A stretch of 64,000 bases of DNA from contig JAZGTH010000075.1 of the NCBI GenBank assembly GCA_036877525.1, forward strand, positions 1,913,501-1,977,500, read 5' to 3'. This document shows positions 1-58,768 of the stretch, in pieces. The translations under genes and the position numbers were made by a program. Under the pieces are notes generated by a model, which made no database searches, was not told the origin of the DNA, and saw only the letters and a program-made list of their open reading frames with translations. Position 1 is the stretch's first letter. Every line of letters starts with the position of its first letter. Source of the stretch: Chromobotia macracanthus. Its lineage: Eukaryota; Chordata; Actinopteri; Cypriniformes; Botiidae.

Positions 1-499
1 AGAAACCAAGCCTGTTTCAGCCAGGCCAAGAAAATACTCTGTACCCAGCTGGTCTCAGATCTGTAGCTTTCCTTAGTTTCTGTTGTCCAGTCTCAAACAA
101 CAAGTCAGATAATTATTTATTTAACCTATTTAACAACTCTCACTGCCTCTGAAACAACAGTTTTGTAGCATTTAAAGGGTCAGAACCCAGGTTACATCAA
201 CCACGTAGTAAATCTTGTGTCCAGACCAGAAGAAAACCTTCTTCCACACTCTGTATTCACAACTTATAGTGTACAGTAACTGATTGAATTGTTTCTTTGT
301 GTGATTGTGTGTTAGCTTCATATATTCCAGTCTACATTTTATATTAATGATGTGTGTTGTCTGCGCATGTTTTTTTATTCTCATGTATACGTCACTGATT
401 TTGTTTAATACATATGCTGTCATTTTGGCCTCATGTTGTGTGTGCTTTATTTGCTCATCTTACACATCTCTTTTATCATTTTTGTTTTTCCTCTTTCAG
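1..499 (+). other. robo1 intron upstream of the microexon
   Basis: AT-rich intron sequence between the off-window Ig3 exon and the microexon. Its last 130 bases are T-rich and form a long pyrimidine tract before the acceptor at 499. No other exon or repeat is recognisable. Confidence 0.6.
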
Positions 500-508
500 T
501 TGTGTCTG
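500..508 (+). CDS. robo1: robo1 candidate 9-nt alternative microexon between Ig3 and Ig4
   Basis: Nine bases (TTGTGTCTG) sit between a strong acceptor (pyrimidine-rich tract ending in TTTCAG) and a consensus donor (GTAAGT). They lie upstream of the Ig4 exon, whose 5' phase is 1. Inclusion keeps frame and inserts three residues (VVS) in the Ig3-Ig4 linker. Mammalian Robo1 and Robo2 are reported, from memory, to have a regulated microexon (e6b) at this place. robo2 in this window has a similar 12-nt candidate. Needs transcript evidence. Confidence 0.6.
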
Positions 509-1559
509 GTAAGTTGCAAATGTCACCCGTCACCTTTTTTGCTGCTCAGATAGCAACAGGAAGTTGTCAGAACCACCTTTCATCCACCTCCATCCATCCA
601 CCAGTCAGAACACTTGCCTGGGCTGTCACTGGGTGGCAGTGACAGCACAGCAGGTCTGGGTAAAACTAATGCTCTCGGACAAGGTAAAGTCAAACATCGC
701 CTCATTTTATCACTTTGTGCCTAACTTCCTTAAAAAATTTCCCCTTAATACCTGTGAACACATTACAGCAGTATATGATTTAAACAGTTGAAGATTGGCT
801 TAGTGTTACACTGGCACTCGGGTAGTATGTGTGGGGACGGGGTCATATTTCCTGCCACAAAATTATCAACATACTCTTTTTTTTATTACAAGCTAAGATG
901 GTGGCGGGCTTTAATGGGTGCTAAAGTGGAGTTTTCTGTCAAAAATCAGGATTCTGTCAGATGGGCCAAATTTATCCCCTATTTTTATGTAAATTTTATT
1001 GCTGTGTGCTCTTTCCCATTCAAATGAAGTGAGCGTTGGGGTCACAATGTTTTTATTTTGTGTACATGTGTTTTTATATTTCCTCATATCTACATCTCCT
1101 TTCTTTATAAAAGACAAGTGTGGATTTGTTTCTATCTCCTGATGTTAACGCAACTCTGAATACTGTCGTCATCCAGTGTGATGCATAGAAACACAAATGT
1201 GTACACAGGTCACTCACAGATTGTAAAGAAATGTTTAAGCACTGTTTAAGAGATGGAATTCATCCTCATTTATACCATTGACATTCATTCATGTGTATTT
1301 TAATCTTCACTCTGGTGAATAACACTGGAAGTCTGTTAGCATTGTAAGCACATTACTCTAAACTCCATTTGTTGTTGTTTGAACAAACTGAGGGACAAAT
1401 CTAAAGAACTGCGTTGTTATGATGGAGCTTGACTTATTTTGAACCTGTAACTTTGCTTTAAATAGCTTTGAGCAGGTTTTGAAAGTGTATTTACGGGTTG
1501 TTGTGACTGTATTCTCATAGTGTGTGCTGATCTGATCTGTTTATCTGGTATTCCTGCAG
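509..1559 (+). other. robo1 intron between the microexon and Ig4
   Basis: About 1.05 kb of intron ending in TTCCTGCAG at 1559. Apart from the YCAY cluster near its start, I see no exon or repeat in it. Confidence 0.7.
523..601 (+). promoter_or_regulatory. YCAY cluster downstream of the robo1 microexon
   Basis: Eight YCAY tetramers occur in 79 bases just after the microexon donor, six of them within 573-601. YCAY clusters are the binding signature of NOVA splicing proteins. Placement in the downstream intron is the usual position for NOVA-stimulated inclusion. Binding is inferred, not shown. Confidence 0.5.
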
Positions 1560-19841
<18,282 letters not shown>

Positions 19842-20443
19842 AAAATATCATGGTCCAGGATTCTTCAGCTACCATCGTCAGTACGTCTCTGCGGTATCTT
19901 ACTGAAAACTGCCGACCTCGAGCTGTCACACTCAAAAAATTGACCCACCATCAATTAATTTCTTGATCTTAATTTCACTGTGCATTTAAAGAAAAAAGAG
20001 ATGAAAAATAAGGATATGCCGGAGGGGCTAAAGCTAATTGGTTGATTTGAATCCAGTGCAGTATGATAACATCTGTTAGCTCTGGAAACTGATTTATGGT
20101 TTTGTTGAAAGTTTGTCAGTCATCAGATACTGTAATGAAACTTCAGCACAAAGGGACAGACTGACATGTACATAGACGTGTATACATATCTGTCTTTTAT
20201 AATCCATTGTGGTACATTACATTTGTCTTCCTTGGCTTATTTGAATAATTTAAATTTTTTTATTGCACCAGTTAATATAATTTGTTTTATAGTCTCTGTC
20301 CCGATTGTAAATTATCAGTGTTTAAACGGCCCCAGGAAAGTGCCACATTTTGAGGTGTTTGTTCATTTTTGTTTTTTGTAATGCACTGTTATTCTTTTTT
20401 GTGATTGTTAATGTTTGTTGTTCTATGTTTGACTTGGTTTTAA

Positions 20444-20451
20444 AAGCACAA
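20444..20451 (+). promoter_or_regulatory. miR-218 8mer seed match in robo1 3' UTR
   Basis: AAGCACAA pairs with bases 2-8 of miR-218 and has A opposite base 1. miR-218 is encoded inside Slit genes and targets Robo receptors in vertebrates. The site lies about 600 bases after the stop. Confidence 0.65.
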
Positions 20452-20914
20452 TCACTACACTTTATTTTGAACCATGTTATTAATTAATCTTTATATCTTA
20501 CGTGAGCGAGATTGCGAGCAGGCGGTACGACAGAAGGCCTTGTCAAACCTGTCGATGTAAGGTTACGAGAAACAAAAGCTGTTTACAAATGAGCGAATGA
20601 ATCGAAACAAATTTCTGCATCCTCACCTCTGGCGTTTCTTCTAGATTCCTCCAACAACCCATGAAATTATAGAGAAACAACTTATTGTTTGAACGTATGA
20701 GACCATCTCTGCGCTTTCACCCAAAAATGAAAGTGTTTTCTGCATTTTTATGTTTGCACTTAAAGAGACAGGAAAACAAAACAGGAAGTGAGCGTCAGTG
20801 TGAGAATCTGGAGTGGTGATTGGCCGGCTGAGGCCCGACTCTTGCATTTGTGTCAGTCACATTCTAAAGAGGTCTGCAAGCATTTGTATCTTAAAACAAA
20901 AAAGCAAAGAAAAA

Positions 20915-20920
20915 AATAAA
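20915..20920 (+). terminator. robo1 polyadenylation signal candidate
   Basis: Canonical AATAAA in an A-rich stretch about 1.07 kb after the stop. Confidence 0.5.
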
Positions 20921-20940
20921 TCAAAATACTGAAACCAAAG

Positions 20941-22650
20941 TTATTTGTGCAGTTATTTATGTATCTGAAGTCACACACACAAACAAAAATAATATTTTAA
21001 GGTTTCATCTCAAACCTGAGCAAAATTTATTCAATGTCCTCTAAAATAGTGTGAAGGACTTGTTAAACCATAGGTGTGTGTGTATATATATATATATATA
21101 TTTATATATGACCTTCCTATAAACCCTCTATATTAATGTGAAACAGGATCCATGTGCCTGGATCAGCGTCATTGTTTAGCTCAACACATTCTACAACATT
21201 CCCATCCACCTGTGTACTGTTGCTGTATGACTGTCCCTCAAACAACATTCAAATTTTCCTTCTGATTTAGGAGCAAGGCAATTTTAGTTGTTTCTTTGTC
21301 AGAAATGTTTTTAGACCAAAAAAAGATGTTAATCAAGAAACACATATTTGGCAAAATCACATATTCTGGAAATATCTTTCCTGTCAGTGTCTAGAAACAA
21401 TATGACTGAATATGACAATACAATAGATTCAATAATTTCCAGCTGTGAGCAATTTCACAGGATGTTGTATAATTTTAGCCATGCATCATATCACAATGCA
21501 GAAACACTCCTCCTCTGTTTTCTGCCTCATTGTTTAATTAATAATTTAACGGAGCCAATGACTCGTGGATGTGGGTGAGAACGTCATTAATCAGAGCCGT
21601 TTTCATTAGCCGGGCCACCCCGGGTCACACTTGAACAATTACAGCTTGAGTAAGAGATGTTCATCAGCCAAATCCACCCGAAGATGCCCGTAACCTGGAC
21701 CAAATCTCTGATCTTATCCCTCCAGCAGGTGGAGGTTCAGGTGGACAGACGCTGAGGTTTGGTGAAATTTTCTTGTTGAAATGTTCTCTTTCAGAAATGT
21801 TCCCTGAACGTCATTCCGTCTACAGTCCTCTGGTGCTATTAAAGTAATAAAAAAATCACTTTGGTGATAGAGTTCTAGCAAGGCCTTATGGGTAGTACAT
21901 CAGACCTCAGCTAACAGCAGGACAGATGACGTGTACAGACGGCAGTGATGGTCTACTTAAACTGACTTTGTGAAAAGATGGTATAATAAAAGGAAAAATA
22001 AAATGTGAAAAAATTGAGATGTAAGGCCTTGTTTAAATTTAACAAGGCAGAAGAAAAATGTGTTGTAATTCATCTACAGAGAGCTGATCCTGCTGCAGAA
22101 AGCCAGCTTGCATTGAACGCATGTTAATACTGTATTAACTGCAACTCAAATGCAAACGATATCACTGCACCCTTTCGTATTGTTAAAATTAACCTAAATA
22201 TAAAAATTGTGTCGATTTACTTGCCCTCATTTCATTTTAAATCTGTGTCACCTGTATCTTTCAATAAACACAAGCTGTAGCAGACGGTTCAAATCACTTT
22301 TTTCATAAAACAAAAACACAGATCCCCCCGTCTCCAACCGATGTGTCTGTAAAATGACTGAATTCTCGGCAGACATTCAGTTTCTATAGTTCATAATCTA
22401 GATTTCTGATTAAAACATGTGCGTAAACCGATCTGTAGAAAATGAGACACTGGTTTTTAATAAACCACTGATGACTTTTTGTTGGCATTTCTGCATTTAT
22501 CATCTATTTTCTGCCGTTGTGTGTCATGCACATAAATGATGAAAAATGACTGTCAGATTCAACCAATTCAGAGCAAGAAAAACGAATGAACTCAAGAAAC
22601 ATTTTATATGCACAAACCATTATGCATTTTTCACAATATACCTTTATTAT
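20941..22650. other. robo1-robo2 intergenic spacer
   Basis: AT-rich sequence between the predicted 3' ends, with one short TA run (about 21083-21108). I see no exon, RNA gene or transposon in it. Part may belong to longer 3' UTRs of either gene. Confidence 0.55.
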
Positions 22651-23727
22651 CTTAATAAATACAAAAGAAACCAACAGCACTGTGTTGGTTAAAACAAGTA
22701 TTAAAAAAGACACTAAATGCATCAGACATTAGAAATATCGATATTAATTTTGGTATGCTGTGTAAATGACATCTTTGTCTCATGGACGTTTTTTGACAAC
22801 TTTGTCTTCATGAGAGAGATAATGCTGGATTTTGGTGGTCAGAACTCAAGATCTTTGAGTACAAGGTGTAATGTTATTGGCTTTTCTTGCTGTAGTAATT
22901 CTAGACATTTTTAAGTGATTGATGGAGAGCTCTGAATCTATTTACACTACCGATAAATGTGGAATGGATCCAAATGATTCAGTGCCTTCATAAGAAAAAA
23001 GTAGAAGAACCAGAAAACAGCTTTGGGACATTGTCAGAAATATAAAAAAAACAAGATACATTAATTACTCAACAAAAGCAAAATGAAGTACTTGATCTGG
23101 TTCTCCACTTGTGATCTGAGACATGCAGAACCTCCAAAAAAGCAAAAGAAGACCTATAGAACCTCCAGAGAACCGCAGAAACGTTCATATGGCTTAAACT
23201 GCTCATGTTTCAAGTGCTTGTTTTCAGATTTCGAGTAGTGATAAAACAAATTTTATAAGAGTTCTAAAAGAACCGGGAAAAACAATTCCTCACGCAAATC
23301 AACAATTCACTCCCAAACATTAGCTGTGTTGGTGTCTCAATTTTATGTTCAGATGGATCAATAAAAATGAAATAAATGAAGGTGTACAACAAAAGCAAGC
23401 TCCAAACAGTGTGCAGTGGCAAACAGAAGGTGAGAAGTTTAGTATCTGTAGTCCAGTGCTGATAAATGATCAGCCCTAAAAATTCCAGGTGGATCAATTA
23501 AATTAGATCTGAGTAATAATCGGTAGTAATTTGAGGGGCAGTGGGATCTGTTGAAAATAAAACCCACTTGTGATAAATTTCCCTGCAAACAGTTTTCCCA
23601 ACAAATCTTTGACCGGTTCACCCATTTCCAGCATGGAGAGGTCGAGTTCCTCTACCACAAACTTACCTGCAGAAACTGTACACCAGCACAGACGCAGGCA
23701 TATCTTAATATATCTCTGTATATATTT

Positions 23728-23733
23728 TTTATT
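23728..23733 (-). terminator. robo2 polyadenylation signal candidate
   Basis: AATAAA on the minus strand, about 610 bases after the predicted stop. Confidence 0.45.
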
Positions 23734-23800
23734 TTTAGTTACAGTACAGAAAACTCCACATTTCCACACCTCCAGTTCTTCATGTCAGCAGGAGTTGATT

Positions 23801-23808
23801 TTGTGCTT
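23801..23808 (-). promoter_or_regulatory. miR-218 8mer seed match in robo2 3' UTR
   Basis: On the minus strand this reads AAGCACAA, about 540 bases after the robo2 stop and 70 bases before a polyadenylation signal. It is the same element as in robo1. Confidence 0.65.
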
Positions 23809-24340
23809 ATCACCAAAATTGCAGTGCAAAAGAAAATAATTATAATAATTATTACAAAGACAACAATTAATTCATGAGAAGTATTAACAACTGATGGATG
23901 ACAAAATTTTTATGGCACACAGCCCATCAATCCACATATCATATAAAACACCGACACTGTAAGACGGAGAGCACGGAAACAGAACTCGGTTTGCATAGTG
24001 ATGCAGTAACAATAATGTAATTTCCATCCTTCCAAAAATATATTTACAGGAAATTCCATCCCCTTCTCGCAAGTTCAACGAAGTCGGGTGACTCGGATGG
24101 CCGGCCTTTCTTATTGTTTGTTTTGTTTTTCCCAATTTTCTTTTTTTCCGTGAATGAATATTTTGAGTGATGTTTTGAATCTTGCGGGTTGCATGTCCAT
24201 CTTTACATCACAAATACAGTTTGCCATTTTCATGTATTTTTTTCTCTTTTTCAGTATGATGCTCTATGAGTTCACTGCACAGAGAAAGTGAGGCATTTCC
24301 AGAAAGATCAGATAAAGGCATTTGTCTGTTTCCAGGCTCA

Positions 24341-52653
<28,313 letters not shown>

Positions 52654-53609
52654 CTGGTAGAGCGAGAATGAGAGAACGACAGCGACATTAGTTCTTTAAC
52701 CATTTACATATATTACTATACAGTGCATTGAGGGCATACATTTTATTAGCATGCATGTTGCCTGTGAATTAAACCCATGGCCATTAAACTGCTGCCATGT
52801 CCATGGCCATGTAAAACATATTCCACCCACTGTGCTACAGGAACCCATACGTGAAATGAAATTTTACTGCTACTGATAAATATGGTCCAGCCTCCTGCTT
52901 CTATGAGCAACAGAAATTAATGCTTGCCTTAGACCACAAATTTCTTACATTTGGTCATCTTGTTTAAGCCTGCTGTCTACCTGTTAAATTTACTTTGTGT
53001 TTTGAGAATTTCCGGAACGTTATTCTGGATAATTTCCAGAATTGAACTGCAGAGGAATAATCTGTATCAGGATAAATAAGCACACAGCATGTGGAAGATG
53101 AGTTAATTAGCACATACAAATCTGTTTATTTTTACCCATCATGCACTGCAGTTATGGTAGCTTGTATCTGCAGTACAGGTCAGAGTGGAGTTACAATACA
53201 GAAGTAGCCTGCAGCATGTAGCACTTTATAACAACACACTTTATAACCGCAAGAGAGGCAGAGAAAGAGAGACTGTAAACAGATGAGTGTTTTCTCAGTG
53301 TGCTATAGCAGTAACAGCGTTTCATATGAGGGCCTGTCCAAGTGTTCACTACAGTATCTCTGTTTCTGATGTGGCTTTCCAATGGGAGTGTAAATGTCAC
53401 TTGGAGAGAAATAATTTTTTCCTGCACTGCCCCTGGCTCTGTGTGTGTGTTACAGGCAAGACTAATGTAAAATTGCTGCCCAGTCAACAGAGGCTATTAA
53501 AGCAGTTCCATTTGTTTGCAGGCTATATCAGCTCTCTTATGAGTTAGAACCTCACTGACCCCAGAAAACCCCATCTACATAAGCTCACACTGCAAATAAA
53601 GCCCTGCAG

Positions 53610-53644
53610 CCACACACACACACACACACGCGTGCACACACACA
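53610..53644 (+). repeat. (CA)n microsatellite
   Basis: CA run broken by CGCGTG in the middle. Confidence 0.9.
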
Positions 53645-56268
53645 GATACATTTCTTGCCTTCATCAACATCGTCATCACCATTGTCCTCCCTGAAGGCCT
53701 AAAAGCAGGTGCTGACAAGCTGCACAAACACTTATGCCTCTATTCCTCTACCCCTTTAGCTCATCATATATAAAAAGACAGAAATCATGCTGAGATATTT
53801 CCTTAAAACCAAATCCCTGCAAGGCTTAAAACACGCAACATGAAGGCCAGAGTGTGACCCCTGTCGCCGGATTGCTTTCAGGTCACTATGATGTAATGAC
53901 ATTTTAAATTGCCTGTTCAGCTTCATTAGGGAAACACTGGGGGTGACATTTAGCAGTCTGTTTTATGGGAACACAGAGAAACAAGCATATGATTGTTTGT
54001 GCTGCTCTCACAAAACTTTTAAGAAGGTTCGAGAGTTTGAGCAGCCAAGTGGGAAAGATGAGAAACAGACAGAGACTCACACACACGCACACACATTCAT
54101 GACAGAAAAGAGGAGGAATTGTGAGCGAGTGGCTGCGGGTTCTTCAGAATAATGAATCTCCATCACTGTACAACACTGTTAGTGTCAGTGTGTTGTCTGC
54201 TGCTCACAGATATCCAGAAAACTCTCTGAGCAAGAACTACTGCAGACACACTCATACACATCAAAACAGCGATACCCAACTAACAGGTTTTAAGAATGTT
54301 TCCCTAATGTTTCCATTATGCAACAAAAATGTTAAAAGTGTTATTTGCAATGATCTAGTAACATTTAAAAAGTCTGTTTTTTAAAGGTTGTATTAACGTT
54401 ATTGTTTGGTTAAGATGTAATAATGTTCACAAGAACATTACATCTGCTTAAAAATATCACTGATATATAATGTTAAAAAAGTTTCACTAACATTACTGCA
54501 AGAACGTTTTTGATAACTTTGAGATAACTTTTAGAGAACGCTCTGGGATTGTTCCTCTGTTAGCTGAGTTCTTATAAGGGTTCTCACAGAGCAGTCAGGA
54601 AAAAATTCAGATTGTGTTCAAATCTCAGCACAGAATCTCTAAAGCATTTCATCATATCGAGAAAAATGTCTCTTTTTTTAAGTTTTGGTCAAAACCAGCA
54701 GAAGATCTGTGCCTCTGTAACTCATTCCTTCCACTTTAAATGCCTCAATTTCTGACAGAAACATGAAAGAACAGAGGAGCGAATGAGTGACAGTCAGGCA
54801 ATCTCTTCATCCTTCTACAGCAGTGAGGAGAGATGCTCTCCTGTTTCATGGAAAGAGAGATTTGACAGAAGGTGGTGCAGCTGTTTTTACATATCTTCTG
54901 TTTGAAAGCAGATGTCAGTGTCATGATGAGGCTGCTGAGCTTCAGGCCTGGAGCATCGAGAAGATCTCACCTCTCCAGAGAGTGCGAAACCTTCACCTCT
55001 GAATTCACTTCAACTAAACCCACATCAAACCGGGTCAAAGAGATCAATTTGTTATTCATAACATTGTTCATAACATATTGTTACTTATAACATTTACAGA
55101 ATGTAATTCTTTATGGTATTTATGGTATTGTTGGCAGATAACTTAAAACACATCCCCATAATTAAAAAAACAATGGAGCTTAAACAGTTAAAAACTAAAT
55201 AACAAAGCACATTAAAATGCATGTGATGTTTAATTCTACAGCTCGTCTTTGTTTTCTTGCGGTGAGAATTTAACACTGCATGGCAGTGAAGGAAGTTAAA
55301 ATCTATTGCATTTGCACGCCTGTCAAATGTCTTGAATGACTGCTCTCATAGAGAAACTGGCGATATGAAGTTTTTCATAACAAGCGTTTGAATGGAGGAG
55401 AGGCGGAACCAACACCATTAAATTTGGAGACTGCCTCAATCCAGCCTTGACTGTATAACACAGCCCTGCTTCCATCTCCACATAGTCTCTCTATAAAAAA
55501 AATAAAAAATTATTATTCAGTCTCAATTTAGCTCAAACGGAGGCAAAACAGAGGTCTAACTGTTCAGAGTCTGGCCTCTTGTGATCGCTGCTGACCTGAA
55601 CAAGCCCTGGTTCTTCTGTTAAATAATTTATGGCATAAAAACAGGCCCGTCTCAGACAGAATGTGGGTGACATTACAGGGCTGATGAGGGAAGCGAGCGG
55701 AGCAGATGAAAGAGACTCAGAAACCCGTGACCCCGTGTGATAAAGTCCTGACAGATCTCTGCTAGTATTCTCAGCAGAGGATGCTGGGACAGCAGGTAAT
55801 TGTGACTATTTACATCAATACTGTCCCATAAGAGACAAGCTGAGCATGGTAGTGGCTCTCGCCCAGAATGTTCAGTCTTAGCCCGCAATGCCAGCAATTG
55901 TCCGAGATAAATTGCATAGCAACACACCACTCAGGAACCACTCAGGAAACCTCAGGTACACCGACAACATTCTACAGTAGCAGTGCAGCAGAGATAATTT
56001 GGCACAGCCATCACAACTTCAGGTGTTAAACAGTTTTTAAAATCTAGATTTCCTCTGTCTGCCCATCTCTCTATCCATCCTGTTTTAATTTCTGTAGGCA
56101 GATTTACTTTCTCCAGGATAATCATAATATAATATAATGCTGAAATAAAACATGCTGACAGCTTGTGTAACTGAATCACTTAATGAAATGAATCAACTCT
56201 CATGTAATTATTTCACATCATATTAGTCTGTGCTGTTTTTATGGGTCAGTGTGGTCTCAGCACACTGC

Positions 56269-56291
56269 ATGTGTGTGTGTGTGTGTGTGTG
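56269..56291 (+). repeat. (GT)n microsatellite
   Basis: Short pure GT run. Confidence 0.9.
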
Positions 56292-56377
56292 GGGTTACAC
56301 TCAGGGGGACTAAATCTTTCAGATGTTTCAGTAATTATCCCACACTGACCCTGCCCCCTGTCTTTAATGAGTACATG

Positions 56378-56378
<1 letters not shown>

Positions 56379-56413
<35 letters not shown>

Positions 56414-56436
56414 CACACAACCACACACAGACAACA

Positions 56437-56504
<68 letters not shown>
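56379..56504 (+). repeat. (CA)n compound microsatellite
   Basis: Two CA runs separated by a degenerate 27-base CA-like stretch. Confidence 0.95.
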
Positions 56505-56505
<1 letters not shown>

Positions 56506-58729
56506 CCGGTAAGCAGATTGTCATTAAGGAGAACAGCTTGAGGTTCATCTGAAGAGCTCAGCTGTAGTGCTCTGGAGTGCCATTTATTTACCTCACACAC
56601 ACATCAAAGTTTCCCCACAAATGAAAGTTTGTGATAATAGTGATAATTATGATGATGATAATAGTTCATAGTGACGCCTCGAAATATGCATATTTAAAAC
56701 ATAAAAAAACTTTACTTTTTATGTTACTTAAAAAAAAATTCAATTTTCATGTAACTGTTTAAAACCAGAGTGTGAGTCTGTAAGGATGTACAAACAGGCA
56801 GTTCACACACAGAGAGACAGATGTTTTGATCTGCCAGATTAGATTGAAGTTGCCCTACATGCCCTGCTGCTCAGGGATGAGCGAATAATACTGTAGAGAG
56901 AGAGAAAAAGAGAGAGAGATGTATGTCTAACCCTCTCTCTCTATCTGGGGTAAATGGGGCTGAGAGAGATTCTGGGTGGTCTCAACTGAAGGCAGTCAGA
57001 ACTGGGCTGTGTGTGTCCACCAAGCCTCTGTGTTCCAGGCAGATGAATTGTGGGTGAGGGTCTGTAGAACAGAGCTCTCCTCTTTCTTTCAGACACCTCT
57101 CCATCCTTTTTTTGCTCTAAGCCCCCCACCCCCTTTTTCTGGGGCTTCATGTGTCCCCTCCTCTTTTTTGTCATCTTTTCATCACTAGCAGAAAAAAGAA
57201 AAATGTTTATTTTCCCCCTCTTTTATCTGTAAAATGTCATTGGTCTCACATGAGAGGCAGAATGCCGAGTACAGCCATTCCAAAATCCGACATGGAGAGG
57301 GGAAATGAGTGAGAGAGAGAGAGAGATAAACAGAGAAATGAAAAGAGATAGTAAATGAATGAGGTTACTTCATAAATCATACAGGCAGTCTAAACATGCA
57401 AGTGATGGAAGAAATGTTTCATATCACCGCTGATATGTACAGTATCCTTCCACAGAAAATGCAGACAAACACACACAGGTTTTTATCTCTTTCTCTTTTA
57501 TCTTCTATTGCTATTTTAACATTTATAAAGAAATATGTTTTGTATTTTATACAAAATTATACAAAAAAGACAGCAAACAGTGAACGAACAACAACAAAAA
57601 AGGAACATTTCATGTAGAATCTATTGTGTTACGCAAAGATTATTAAATAAGAGCGGGTGGATTCTTTTGGGAGAGACGTTCACACACCCTGCTGTACAGA
57701 GGTCTGTAAAGAGTGGAGCTACAGACGGACTGGGATTATTTATGAGGTACTGTAAACAGCATTTATTTACAGTGTTTGGGCTTTATAAATGATAGCTTGG
57801 CAGGGTGGAGAGCTGTAATGAAAGCAGGAGGCTCAGAGGCTCTGATATGGGCTCTTGATGTGGTGGTGCACATGAGGGTGTGTGTATGTGGAACAAGGGC
57901 TGCAAATCTAGTGCTCTTAAAAGAGAACTGCCTCTCCCATAAAGCACACAAGCGATGCTGTGTTGTGTGCAAGTGTGTGGACAGACAGATGCCAGCCAAA
58001 GGTACATGTAAAACACACACATGCACACAACACACACTCATTAGGTGCCCTAACAGCACCCGTTTTGCTCTCATCATGTAAATGTCCCTGTCATTCTCAC
58101 ACACTTCTACACACACACACACGTGCTGTCCAGGAGATGTCTTGGGTGTGAATTTGTCCCTAATTAACACACTTTGTGTGGGTTGGGGGTCAGGAAGGGC
58201 TCTCCTAACCAACAGGATGCAGTCGGTTCGAGCTGACAGAATTATCTAAAGCAGCATGCTTTATATAGTTATACAGAAAAATTGTCAAAACAACACTGAG
58301 GCCTTAACATGATGTTTCTGTATTCCTCCCCCACACTCATTCTCTGCCCTTTATTGACATTGTCTGAGAAAATTAAAGTAACAAGCTCTTCTCTCTTTCC
58401 TGTGGTGATCCTAAGGGCCATCAGCTCCCTGGAGAGCCAGAAACAACACAGAGATGTCCACTCAAATAGAAAGAGAGAATAATAACAACTGGAACACTCA
58501 GAAGCTGAGATGAAGACTGCAGATGAAGACAGAAGAAGAGTGACGCTCAGAGAGCCACGTCTTAATTTCAAAATAAAAAAAAGAGCGATGGGATTAGAGG
58601 AGATGCAAAAGCTCGTCTGAGAGTCTGAGCCATTCTTCAGCAGCATTTATGATGAGGAATAAAGCATGACATGAAGCCTCAGAGGAGAGCAAGAACCGAA
58701 GGTCCTATAGACAACACGCACACTTATTC

Positions 58730-58768
58730 AGGTCCTGAATAGGGCAGGTCCTGCCCTATTCAGGACCT
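58730..58768. repeat. perfect 19-bp inverted repeat with 1-nt spacer
   Basis: AGGTCCTGAATAGGGCAGG, one T, then its exact reverse complement. A second imperfect inverted repeat with ATCTCCTG/CAGGAGAT arms follows at 58773-58798. Confidence 0.95.

Larger units (their letters stand above)
19842..20940 (+). other. robo1: robo1 predicted 3' UTR
   Basis: Non-coding sequence after the stop up to an AATAAA signal at 20915-20920. It contains an 8-base miR-218 seed match (20444-20451) and a 7-base match (20145-20151). The UTR end is inferred. Confidence 0.55.
22651..24340 (-). other. robo2: robo2 predicted 3' UTR and downstream
   Basis: Non-coding sequence after the robo2 stop on the minus strand. 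AATAAA signals on that strand lie at 23728-23733 and 22653-22658. A miR-218 8mer match (23801-23808) precedes the first signal. UTR limits are inferred. Confidence 0.5.
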
